NCBI GenBank assembly: GCA_026874595.1 | Contig: CM049307.1 | Span: forward strand, 64,410,870-64,474,869 | DNA length: 64,000 bases | Direction of reading: 5' to 3' | Origin: Sipunculus nudus | Lineage: Eukaryota > Annelida > Sipuncula > Golfingiida > Sipunculidae | Shown: piece by piece, positions 13,531-24,800 of the stretch | How positions within the stretch are numbered: the first letter of the stretch is position 1 | Layout of the letters: every line of letters starts with the position of its first letter | The notes under the pieces: generated by a model | Told to the model about the DNA's origin: nothing | Databases searched by the model: none | The model's input: only the letters and a program-made list of their open reading frames with translations | Translations under genes and position numbers: made by a program

Positions 13531-14556
13531 CTCAGCTAACTAAATGTCAACTTAGGTATAAAAATGGCGATTTGTCCTTCGTCCGTCCGGTCGCCCGTTA
13601 GCAGGGCACAAACCGTAACCGCTGGCCCAAGAAACTTCAAAGTGAACATCCAGTGAGATCAGTAAAAAATCTTAAATTAGGTCACTGTGACCTATATCCT
13701 CCGAGCTATTGGGCTTGTTTATAAGTAAACCCCGGAATATTTAAAATTATGATACAAAACCATCAGTATCTTGATAATTAATGCATGAATTGCCATGAAT
13801 CTTGCCTTGAATATTGACCATGACTAGTTTTGTCAGTTCCCGAAAACTGGTGGCTCCACCTGTATTTTTTTCATTTTTACGATTTTTAAATTATTTTGGG
13901 ACCGTCAAATGATAGCAATCATGCAGTTTCCCAGCTTTGGTTTCATCTATTGTCCCTAAACCTATTGTGTTTATTGATTATGACAGTTCCTGAGACGGTG
14001 GCCTCACTTGTATATATTTTCTTCTTTTTTATGCATTTTCCCCCTTTATTTTGAGACTGCCAAATTATATTGATACTATCAGATTTGCAGCTGTGGTTTC
14101 ATCTAGTGTCCTGAATTAGTGTGTGTTTATTAGGCCCCACTTATAGTAAGGGGGTGTCCTATAGTAATCACCCTGTCCGTCTTTGGATTGACATATGGAT
14201 TTCAAAATTTACTTATATATGGCTCACGACTAAAGTAAGAATTCCTTGATTTTGGGGTCATAAGATCAAAGGTTAAGGTCACAGGACCCCCTTCTTTAAA
14301 AGAAGATTATGGATACATTTTAAGCCAAACTTTTCATCCCAAACATTTCACCTTTTACATGTTGCTCACCTGCCAATAGAGGAACATTTTGTTTTTAATT
14401 TTACGGCCACAAGGTCAAAGGTCACAGGGCCCATTTATTATGGACGATAACAGATTGGCTTCAAACGTGATCACAGGAACCACATTTTGAAAAAGCTCAT
14501 AAGTATCCTTATTGACAAATTCAGCTGAGCGTCGAAACCCGTGGGTCCCTAGTTTT
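13531..14556. repeat. Dispersed repeat bounded by AGCTCAGCT and AGCTGAGC
   Basis: It starts with TTAGCTCAGCT and ends with TTCAGCTGAGCG followed by CCCGTGGGTCCCTAG. Similar starts (near 41620 and 48316) and a similar end (near 51909) occur elsewhere, so this is a family with short inverted termini. The interior carries GTCCGTCCGGTCG, GCAGGGCACAAACC, a perfect AGGTCA-n3-TGACCT palindrome at 13679-13693 and a perfect DR1 (AGGTCAAAGGTCA) at 14412-14424. No coding capacity was found. The superfamily is unknown. Confidence 0.55.
14412..14424 (+). promoter_or_regulatory. DR1 nuclear-receptor-type motif inside a repeat
   Basis: AGGTCAAAGGTCA is two exact AGGTCA half-sites in direct repeat with one-base spacing, the consensus bound by RXR heterodimers and HNF4. 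It lies in a dispersed repeat, so it may be chance or exapted; function is not shown. Confidence 0.35.
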
Positions 14557-14654
14557 GTCTCACATTTCCTTGATTCGTTTCCTTGTCTTATATTGACTTG
14601 TCAGTTAAAACGTGATTGATAGCTAGTTGTGTAATATATTTGTATGAAATATTC

Positions 14655-14668
14655 GGGGGGGGGGGGGG
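14655..14668. repeat. Poly(G) tract
   Basis: Fourteen uninterrupted G on the plus strand. Confidence 0.95.
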
Positions 14669-15123
14669 ATGTTCAATCATTCAATCAGTGATTTTATTTA
14701 TATCCCCCTATAATATTGATGTTGGGTTAAACTCTTTCCTGCCAACACATTGAATAATCTGATTTCATTTTACATGTGGCCTGATTAGTACATTGTATCT
14801 TATTTGAAACTTATTCTTGAAACTCATTGAAACTTTATCGTAATTATATAAAAGCCCAGCTGACATCTGTACCACGGCTTGACCCAGCGCCATCTACATA
14901 CACTGGAAAATCGCCAGCTGCATGCTGTGATATAAGGCGGCATGTGCCAACACGCGCTGACAACAGGGGAGTTTTCCCAGATGGCATCTTTTGTGAACTA
15001 TAAATATACGGCACAAGCGCGCTCGTGACCCATATAGTGAATGTACAGTTGGATATAAAGTCTATTATTTCTCCCGCAGCAGAAACCATTTATTTCTAAT
15101 AATAACATAGGATAATGTACACA

Positions 15124-15126
<3 letters not shown>

Positions 15127-15171
<45 letters not shown>
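15127..15171. repeat. (AT)n microsatellite
   Basis: About 45 bp of alternating A and T. Confidence 0.95.
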
Positions 15172-15173
<2 letters not shown>

Positions 15174-17157
15174 CATGATTGTAGTCTGTTATACATTTGG
15201 GGTGCATGCACACTGGACTTTGGCAATTGTTTCTTAACATTGCAGATCAATTAAAGATGGTAGGCCTAAACTTTTGAGGCAAAGGCATAATTATATATGG
15301 TTTCTTCCACCAAAGGGAACCGATTAAAATTTTGGGAATATTTTGATAAGGTTGATGGTCTAATTATGAATTTAAGCTGCAATGAAGGCATAAGATAAAG
15401 ACCTCATAAATTAAAATGAATCTCACCAGACGCTGACTATTTTAATAAATGTACTAAAATCAGTTTGTGAGAAAACAGTATAATCCCATTGAGGAAATCC
15501 AGGATACATGGTCAAATGCATATAGGACTGGATTTATATGTTGTTGATTGTTGTTTAATGTTATTTTCTTTTAAAATAAATATGAAGATGAGGTTGGAAA
15601 CTGATGTATATACTCGACAAAAAGATAACTAGATTGAAAATAAAAATGATGGTTCAATGTTTTTTTTTCTCTTGATATAATAGCCTTCTAGTCCCTGAGG
15701 CAACCCAGGACAGACGCCATATATGACTTGGCCACAAGACCAGATGGACAAGGTTTTTCAATATAAATGTTGAATTTGTCATGAGCTTATATCTCTCATA
15801 CTATATATGCATAGCCCTTAATTCTCTCATGCACGTTATTATCAAACCACATGATCCTTTAAAAACAATTTTTCAAGTTTCAAGGGCACCCACTGGTGGA
15901 ACAAACTGTAACACAAGATATACGTTATATGTACGTTATATAAATAGTATTACGTTAGATATAGTGATGTAAATTAATTATAAATATGACCAAATGCAGA
16001 AATAGATATTTTATTATATAGTAAATCATTATTGTTTAAGCACATAATACCCGTTATACCAGACAAGAGATAAGTTTTAGGCCTATAGCCATTTTTGTGA
16101 ATGAACAAAAAATGATATACATGTACACTTATGGCTTTCGATATATTACGATATATTAATATATATACTATTGTTTCGAAAAATATGACACATGCAATAT
16201 ATAAATCTGATTCCACCCCAAAAGGTGTGATCAAAAGAGGGATCTTATTCAATTAAATCTTGATATATTTACGTTCATCCACGAAAAAAATAAAAAAAAA
16301 ATTTACCACGAAAAGAAATTGACATCGATGTGCTTAACTCAGTAACCGATAAAAAATGGTCAAAACCAGCTTTGACACGAAACTTACAAGGTAAGATTTG
16401 TTAATTTCACGTCCCTGGACGCACCTGTACAGATTCACTAGGCAATGGTTGCTTTTTAATCCCTTCCGCTGTATATCAGTCGAGCTTATTGTCCTTTTGG
16501 AAATTATTTATATAAAAAGACTGGAAATTTAGCGGTCGCACTATATATGAGGCATCTGGAAACTTGATTTTGGAACTTGAAACCATTACTTGGCCCACAC
16601 ATTTAGATTTAAAAAAAAGCGCACTTTAAGGTTTTGAAACACTAATATTATGTATGTGCACAACATCAGAATGAATGGAGTTTCGATTACCCATAGTATA
16701 ATTTTTAATAAAAGCTTACAGTTCAGATCATGCAATTCTTTTCATTTGCATATATAGGCTGCAGTGTAAACCAAAAATGTCCCCGGCCAAAAATGTGTTT
16801 CCAGTAAGTACACCTTGAATTTGTTTTATACAGAAAGTCATTTTATGCACACTGGTTTACATCTCATTTGTTTTGCAAATTATCACATGTATATATGTAC
16901 ATACATATACCGACGATCATTGTTGTAATGGCTTTATTTCTTCACCTATGAGGTGTAGGGTAAAATCTTCTCGACTTAAAACAATACATTAATTGATACA
17001 TTCTTATAGAATTCTTACTTTGAAAAGTATCGCCTTATTTTATTTAATGATTTGCTGGGATTTATTTGATATGTTTGTAAACGAAGGTGAACTTTCAATC
17101 TTATACAGAAGCTCGTTCGAAGTTTTCATATAGGCCTAATTAATATGTCACACTGCG

Positions 17158-17271
17158 CATTATCATCATATATATACATATATATATATTTATATATGTG
17201 TGTGTATGTATGTGTGTATGTATGTGTGTATTTATGTGTGTGTCTGTGTGTGTCTGTGTCTGTGTGTGTGT
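17158..17271. repeat. Compound (TA)n-(TG)n microsatellite
   Basis: A TATA-rich run passes into TGTGTATG-type and then TGTGTCTG-type repeats for over 100 bp. Open frames on both strands here translate to low-complexity strings and are not genes. Confidence 0.9.
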
Positions 17272-18125
17272 CAGGATTGCGTGGAGATATATCGATTAAT
17301 GTATATAAGAGAACCGATAGATTATCCTTGGCGGTGACAATAATCAATACTGCATTGACAGCTTACATAAAATGATCCGATTTTCCATGAATGTCGACAC
17401 ACATGCGAACTAGAACTGCAAATCACGCAAGTGATAATACTTTTATGAATCTATATCGCACGCAGTTATATATAGCGACAAATCATAATGTGTAAAGATA
17501 GTTCTATGGAAACTAAGTACAATAAGGACATCTTGCCTTTTTGGCGCCATCCTGCAGACAAATATGATACTTATTTCTTAACTATATACAGCTGCGCTGT
17601 TACCACGGGAGCGATTAATAAAATAAATTATAAAGACTCTCCTGTCGTGACAATATGTTTTTTTTTTCCAAACTAAATATTAATTAGATATAAATATTAA
17701 TTATATATCCAGCAATTCACCACTAAATTGATCGAAAATCGATAAGCGAAACGAGGCTCGATAATCGATATTAAAGTTTCTCCGGGTAAACCATACATAA
17801 AGTTTACTATTCCTTTTTTTTTGGCCAAATATGGAACTTTCTAGAGGCTCTGTCATATATAGTATGTTGCGTCATGACCCCATTTTAAATATTATTTCCT
17901 CTCACCCATATCTAAGAATATGTTGCACAGCAAGAACAGATCGGTCAAATAGGCTAGCTGTGGAGTTATTTGGCGGGGAGCGACAATAAAATGTGTATAA
18001 TCATACATCTCAGGCTGGTTTGTTAGAAAATAAACAAGAAAGAGTGCAGTGTGGATTTTCCACCAAAAACAATCTATCACAATCTTGTATTGAAATCAAC
18101 AACACTTCTAACATATATGTGTGTC

Positions 18126-18140
18126 GGGGGGGGGGGGGGG
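18126..18140. repeat. Poly(G) tract
   Basis: Fifteen G in a row on the plus strand. Confidence 0.95.
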
Positions 18141-18609
18141 AGGTTGTATTATGAACCTGATATATAATGCAGTTATATTCCTTATTCCTAATATCTGGAG
18201 TAGCTCTGCGCATATAATACTGATCGAGCCAGATAATGATACACCAGATATGACAATTTAACCTTTGTCGAGTATTTTCAAGGTTAGCGGCATTAGAGTG
18301 ACCTTCACCTTGGCCCTCTTCGACACGGTGTGACATGACATCTGCCATCTGCATGCGGATGAAATGACATGGAGCTCCGGTTCCTCCACTTTACCAATTA
18401 ACCAAGCATCGTTCTCATCAATGATAAGTAGGCTATAAATAGATCAATATTATAGACAAACGGTACGTACGTCATACATCTTGTATGTTGGTGATAAAAT
18501 GTTGGATTGTTTACTCTTATAAGTGTACAATTACTGTAACATACCTGTCAAACGTAATCAACTGCAGTGAGTGCAGAGCCTATACCAGTACAAGTACCAA
18601 TATAACTCA

Positions 18610-18656
18610 ATATATATGCTGCTATTTGCAATTTAGATATGAGAATTCTGTTGTTT
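18610..18656. repeat. Direct repeat, copy 1 (partner at 19136)
   Basis: The first 39 bp, including GCTGCTATTTGCAATTTAG, are identical to 19136-19174. One mismatch follows and then both read GTTGTTT. The copies are 526 bp apart in the same orientation. Probably a local segmental duplication or the ends of an unrecognised insertion. Confidence 0.85.
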
Positions 18657-18760
18657 GTCAGACGAAATTATTTTTTCTATTCCGTTCACCAAACAAATAC
18701 AGGCGCCACGATCGCTATAGGTGTACGTAGGTGTAATAGAGTATTGATCCATGCACCGAC

Positions 18761-18782
18761 AAAAAAAAAAAAAAAAAAAAAA
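18761..18782. repeat. Poly(A) tract
   Basis: Twenty-two consecutive A. It could be the tail of a retroposed sequence on the plus strand, but no retroposon body is recognisable upstream. Confidence 0.9.
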
Positions 18783-19135
18783 CGGAAACTGGCATTATTA
18801 ATATCATACACTGTCTAAATAAGTTATTATACATTAAAGTTTAAAGAAATGGCCTGACATGTATAATATCCCGGCCGGGTGATCGAGTAGGCCTAAACCA
18901 AAACAGAATACTCAGCGTAATACCCAAATCTGGTAAGGTCATTCTCATACTTAAGCGTTTATTCATTTTATAATATATATTATAATATATATATATGATA
19001 TGATATATCATGATGCACATGAATAAAGTTAGATATAATTATATAAAACAAAATTAAATGATTATACAATAAATATATATTACATAAAATATATAGTATA
19101 TAATAACACATAGAAATTGTAACATACAACTATGA

Positions 19136-19182
19136 ATATATATGCTGCTATTTGCAATTTAGATATGAGAATTCAGTTGTTT
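19136..19182. repeat. Direct repeat, copy 2 (partner at 18610)
   Basis: Matches 18610-18656 with one mismatch (GAATTCA versus GAATTCT). Confidence 0.85.
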
Positions 19183-20347
19183 TTTATTTTAATAATCTCT
19201 TTTTTTCCAATATATATATTCAGAAAATATTGTTAAAATATATTGAAGTTTTTACGACCTCACCCGTATTGACAAAATAATAAAACTATAAGCAGTAAGG
19301 TGTGAAAATAAACCAGTAAGTTTAAAGGCAGAACTAAAAACTTAGTTTTTTATCCGATATCGGTGTGTGTATTTTCTCTGTTAGACATTCTGTACTCTGT
19401 CCCCAGTTATATAACCCTGGTGGTGCCACCTGGCGCGTGTGTGAGCAACATATGCGGCCCGAAAGATAGGCCTGTACGTGCCAGGATATCACACGCATGC
19501 GCATAAATTGTGCCGCCCACACCCAGAAAGTGATCGATTTGTGACTGAGGCCATTACATGATGTAGAGGCGCACCAGCTGTGTTGCTGAATCCACAATGA
19601 GGCCGATCGAGCACAATAGTACAGTTTACTCCCACCATTTATCCATGCAGCCTGGGTCACACGCCTTGTCATCCACAAATCTATACGTTTGTCAAGCCTG
19701 TCACTGCTGTCTGCCTGAATAAGGCAGCATATATGATGATATTTTATGGAGCTGTGCAGCATTGTCCAATTAATGCCTTATACAGGAATATTGATATTTC
19801 ACTACCCAGCTAATGTTACGGTGTAGAGTGTGTCATCTGTAATCTGGAAAAGACTTTTATCATCGTTGGTGCCGTTGGAAATTTGGATCTTGTGAATTTT
19901 ACATCATTATTATCTAAATGTTTCACTGGTTTATCAAGATTATATCTAGATATCAAATGATCAAGGAATGCATAAGAAATATGGTGTCTTATTTTCCAGT
20001 TAACTGTTAAAAAGAAATCTTTGTTACCTTATTTGTATATGAAAATTTTGATTTTTAAAATTCTATTATGATATTGTTATTTTTGTATTGTTCATTAAAT
20101 AACAGGAATAACAGTATTCTGTTATGTTAGAGGTCTGAATCTTGATTTAAATTATATGAAAACGTGGTTGATTATTATACTGTAAATAAACATGATCACC
20201 TTTCATACCTTATAACGTTATGGAGATCGGCGGTGGGTGTGATTAAAATCACGGGCGCTTGAATCCTTAAATATGAAGCCTTTTGTGGTTATATAACTAC
20301 TGCAACACATACCTATAACCTTATCGCTTTATTATAACCAATTTATA

Positions 20348-20378
<31 letters not shown>

Positions 20379-20398
20379 AATGTATATATGTGTGTATT

Positions 20399-20406
<8 letters not shown>

Positions 20407-20446
<40 letters not shown>
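20407..20446. repeat. (AT)n microsatellite abutting a transposable element
   Basis: About 40 bp of alternating AT run directly into the TACACT terminus of the dyad-rich element at 20445. Confidence 0.9.
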
Positions 20447-20449
<3 letters not shown>

Positions 20450-22514
20450 TAAAAACAGATTGTTTGAATCAACCAAAAAATTGGTTGAATTTAACCGATT
20501 TAATTGGTCAAAATATGTCCAAACAATTTATTGTTTAAAACAACCAATTTATTTTGGTCGTAATCAAACAACAGGTATTGGTCAAATCAACTTATATATT
20601 GGTCAGAGCAACCAACACAGCTGATCATTTAAACCAACAAAATTAGTCAGTTTGACCAAAATAATTTGGTTATACTCAACCAATGTACTTTGGTTGAGGT
20701 CAACCAAAACAAATTGGTTAAATCAGATAAAAAACTGGTCACATGAACCAATTCAAATTGGTCAGACTAGTGGACACATTTATTTGTGCACTGCTACTTT
20801 TAGTTCCATTTTCAGTTGTTCATTTTTCAGATTGATTGGGCGTCTTCTTGTAAGTCATTTTTCAGTATCGTGTTGCTCTGGTGTGGGTTTCAAGAGGAAA
20901 CACAAATTCCGGGCAGTGTGTAAAACCCGGACCCCACGGATCCCGGACCCCGGACCCCCAAAACCTATTTCCACACTGTCGATTTTATATACAGATAAAA
21001 GCACCCCTCTTGCTGATATAAGAACAAAGTAAAGTCACCTAATGTTAAAACTTTGTAAATAACCATTTCAATGAAAGATTTAAGTATACAAAATATTTTG
21101 CTGGAGACGGACCCCAACTGCTTGACTTATAGGTGAATGTTACATTTTGACGGACCCTAGTAAACGCCGCTCATATTTTCATTTATGACTCAATGAGAAA
21201 GAATAAACACTCGTGTCAAACATTAAATATGATTATTTGTTATTTTACGTGAAAATATTATATAGTGCAGGCACACTCGGAGAGATTTATTTGAAGTGCG
21301 CCAGCGGTCATTGCATGCGGACCTGAGACTGATAGTATATATCGATATTAGAGCTCTTCCACATAATACAGGTTTCGTGTTCCATTCATGAACAACCATC
21401 CGATTTAAAGTTGGTAATAACATGATTACCCAAAGGAATTGTTGATTACTTGCATTGTAAGAAACTCCAGGTACAAACATAATGATTTTATAAATGTTCT
21501 TATTATTTTTTTATTACGATAAACATGAATCAAATAGCAAATATAAGAATATGAAGAAAAAGTAAGACAACATGAAAATATATAAAGAAATAAAAACAGA
21601 ATAACTAAATCACATGGGTGTTATGCCTAAACGTGATGTTAAAATATGTACTAAAGAAATGGTAAAACAACGAGTAAAAGCAAGGGGTCCTTGGGATCCG
21701 TGAGGTCAGTGCGCCAGGGTCCGTAAGTGTTAATTATAAATTTTTTTGCAAAACTTGCCATTTTTATGGATTTTTAACACACATAATATAAAATACGTCT
21801 TTAGATACCATTCTGCTAAATATCTCGACAAATTACCCTGAAAGTTTTAAGAATTATAAATTTTTCTTGGGGTCCGGGATCCGGGGTCCGTGGGGTCCGG
21901 GTTTCACACACTGCCCAAATTCCGCCCGGTCTTGGACTCGAACCTGTTACCGCTCGCATACAAGACAGACGTTTTGCCCTTCAGCCAGTGAAGCTTGCAT
22001 CTCTTGTGTCTGATTTGGAGCACTTTTGTGCCTGATGTTAAAACTGACAAATCGGTTTGGTCAGTGCTTGACCAATCAGTTGGTAAAATAACCAACATGT
22101 TGATAAAATCAACCATTGTTTAACTCAACCAAGAAAACTGGTTAAATATATGCAACCAAATGGTCGACCAATCAAAATTGGTCTAAATGACCAATGAGTT
22201 TGGTTACAAGTTGGTTAAAATTACCAATGTGTTGGTTTAATCAACCAATATCATCTCAACCAACCAAATTGGTCATGTATGTGTGCTAAAGTAACCAATA
22301 TTTTGGTTATCAATTGACCAATATATTGGTTAAACCTATACATACAGTATTTTTATTCTGTTTACCAATAAAAATTGGTCAAAACAACCAACTGGTTTGG
22401 TTAGTACTTTAACAATGAATTGGTTAAGATAAACAATATCTTGGTTAAAACAACCAAAACTGGCTTAACCAATTAAATTGGTTATATATTTAACCAATCT
22501 GTTTTTTGAGTGTA
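20445..22514 (+). mobile_element. Dyad-rich TTGGT/ACCAA TIR element, copy A (interrupted)
   Basis: Termini are TACACTAAAAACAGATTG on the left and, on the right, the inverted form ending in CTGTTTTTTGAGTGTA. Between them lie many closely spaced TTGGT...ACCAA inverted motifs with short AT-rich loops. A tRNA-like stretch on the minus strand includes the B-box GGTTCGAGTCC (21934-21944) and an A-box-like TGGCTGAAGGG about 32 bp before it. The element is split by a second transposon at 20911-21916; without that insertion and its 7-bp duplication it is about 1,057 bp, matching copy B. No transposase frame is seen, so it is non-autonomous. Flanking TA at both ends would fit a Tc1/mariner-like target, but the superfamily is not established. 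Confidence 0.8.
20911..21916. mobile_element. 1,006-bp non-autonomous TIR transposon nested in copy A
   Basis: The left end GGGCAGTGTGTAAAACCCGG and the reverse complement of the right end GGGCAGTGTGTGAAACCCGG belong to inverted repeats of roughly 48 bp with only a few mismatches. The motif GGACCCC/GGGGTCC is repeated in and near the ends. It is flanked by the direct repeat AAATTCC (20904-20910 and 21917-21923). The uninterrupted copy C reads ACACAAATTCCGCCCG at this point, so the empty site confirms the insertion. The duplication can be read as 7 bp, or as 8 bp if one terminal C is assigned to it; 8 bp would suggest hAT. The interior is AT-rich and non-coding. Confidence 0.85.
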
Positions 22515-22641
22515 TATATATGAATCAAATTTTGGTGTAGGTCCAAAGCTTCAATTCCTCTATATTTGTATAATTATAAAGCTCTGGTGTAATTCCATAG
22601 AGCTCTCTTGTACTTGTTTATTGCAGGAAACCTGACAAATA

Positions 22642-22644
<3 letters not shown>

Positions 22645-22701
<57 letters not shown>
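22645..22701. repeat. (AT)n microsatellite
   Basis: About 57 bp of alternating AT. Confidence 0.95.
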
Positions 22702-22702
<1 letters not shown>

Positions 22703-23105
22703 GTGAATGTGAAAAGACAGACCCAGGTTCCAACAGTATTAAATGTTTGTCCTGAGCTTTGTTGATTGTCATGGAATAAGCAGGTTTGACCAAAAAATGG
22801 ACAATGCTGCCAGATAAAAAGTAGGTTACCATCTTTCGGTACAAATTTGTAACTAAGAAATATGTTTTGACACTCGCCATGCAGGCGAACCCGTGTTACT
22901 GAAGCGTGACAGTGTTTTTCGTGAAACGTTTACCTATTAACACATGACTGATTTTGGAGATTTGAGCGAAGAGCTGCAAGCTCCGACTACACAGAATCTA
23001 GTTTGTTAATTGAATTTGAATCGCTATCTGTTTAAAGAAATACTGTAACATGTTTACATGTTTCATCGTCTCTGGAGACTGCGGATCCCTATAACATGTG
23101 TTGCA

Positions 23106-23124
23106 CCCCCCCCCCCCCCCCCCC
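23106..23124. repeat. Poly(C) tract
   Basis: Nineteen C in a row followed by ACACACACAC. Confidence 0.95.
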
Positions 23125-24800
23125 ACACACACACAAGTCATGTGGTCTTTGTCATGCTTTTGAACCCTTTACTTCCTTTTGATGCATGGAGTAAAATCCC
23201 ATAGAGGTGTTACGGTGGACATTTGGATCAATGATGATTAATGTGAATCTTTGACTGAGAATTGCAAACAAAACCGCATAGGATCCCCGGCCTGGTCATG
23301 GTCTGGTTTGTGATCTCGGAATGCAGAAAAATCCCCAAGGGACCCCCAGTAAAAGCGTGACTTGCGCGGAGGTCATTAAAGCACAAAAGAAAGAGAGGCA
23401 CTTGTGAGAAAAAAATATTAAATTATTAATTGTGCTAAACAACTCCCTTTTTTTCCCTAAGTTCTAATCCTGGTCTTCATCGGATATGAAATGCATGTGC
23501 AATGTGACGAGCATGACTCCAATCACTATTAAACCTTATAGGACGAATTAATAATTTATGGTTTAACATTTAACGCAAGATATGTTGATGACCTTATGAC
23601 AAGATTATATTACCACTTATTCAGCAAACATCCACAGACTTGAGTCGTTAAGCTCCTGGCTGCTCCATAAGGTGGCGCTCAGTCACGGGCTTCCAGATAT
23701 TGCCTTCCGGAAATCGATTGGTCTTCAATTACAGATATATCATAAACACGGGCTGCTGGATCTGGAGTTATGGGTTAAAGAGTATAATACGCGAAAGACA
23801 GTAGTAGCAACAAATATACTTCCATAACAATAAATATAATTAAATCAAAAAGCACAAAAGAGGTCCATGAAATTCTGATATCAATAAAAGTTACATGCTG
23901 AAATTTTTACACCTTACAAATGTAATTATGGACACATTGATCACATATACACTACCTGGAAGACAAACCGAATGCGAATGTATTAAATTACCATTGTTTA
24001 GCCATTCATCTGTACACGTCCAGCTAGAACTTTCAACAACAAGATGAGCATCATAGAAGTTACAAAAGTATTTCCTGAATTTCTACTTTTACGGTCATTG
24101 AGATGTATATGTTGTTTAGTCGTACCCGCAAACTTCCACGACAAAAGAAACCATCGGCTGAATGTGGTAGGGCTTTATAAATATATAATCAAGTATTATC
24201 GGTCGCAGAGAATAGTGTTGTTTCAGGGATCGCCCTTTTCTCCAAAGATGTTTTGTCGTACAATACACGTGAATATCAAGTGGGCATTTAAGGACGTCCC
24301 CTTGGCAGTTCTGTCTCCATTTTCTCACAAGTTTTCCAGGAGGATTATTTTGAAAAATTGGTATAAAGAGGTACCCGGTACTCAAGTATATATAACCATG
24401 TAGATATAGTTGATCGAGCGTACAAAATTTTCACGACAACCGTGCGACTGTCATAAGACGCAGTCATAGTCGTAGGATTGAGCCACGACAGTAGCAGAAA
24501 CGACGATAATTGAACATTTGTAGGTCCATATGGCAGTCTTAGGATTTTCGTAGGAAATAATTTCCATTCTGCGCACTACCAAAACGGGCGAGGCTGGAAA
24601 ATTTCGAACATGAACAAAACTGTGTTGCAAGCTAGGGTCTACAACAGCAAAAGCACACCCATAACTGCTCCAGGGATTTCCAATTTTCGGCGTATGTTAA
24701 GGCCCATGTTAACTGGCCTGACACTATGCGATTTTTTCCCATGATATTTTCCGTCGCGATGCACCACGATTTTCTACATATATATCATAACTTCTAGGCC

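Larger units (their letters stand above)
14557..20444. other. Intergenic region with microsatellites, no gene seen
   Basis: No coding sequence can be supported. Several open frames are direct products of microsatellites (YIYIYI or CVCVCV translations) and were discounted. A less AT-rich patch at about 19360-19790 carries a 142-codon minus-strand frame without recognisable similarity; it could be a regulatory or non-coding transcribed element. A 39-bp exact direct repeat occurs at 18610 and 19136. Confidence 0.4.
22515..24800. other. Spacer between inverted copies A and B, no gene seen
   Basis: No supportable gene. It contains a long (AT)n tract (22645-22701) and a poly(C) tract (23106-23124). 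A 119-codon plus-strand frame at 24044-24403 and an overlapping minus-strand frame have no recognised similarity. Confidence 0.4.

Noticed and set aside
14998-15250. Minus-strand frames with YIYIYI tracts
   Set aside because: They are read-through of the (AT)n microsatellite; similar frames at 17126-17375, 20388-20624, 22644-22880, 42842-43099 and 55677-55898 were discarded for the same reason.
19334-19762. 142-codon minus-strand frame
   Set aside because: Rich in Cys and Trp without any recognisable motif; composition suggests a chance frame in a less AT-rich patch.
20652-21032. 126-codon plus-strand frame in copy A, and its relative at 25388-25651 in copy B
   Set aside because: Although partly shared between copies, the frames translate the dyad repeats, cross the boundary of a later insertion in copy A and show no transposase motif.
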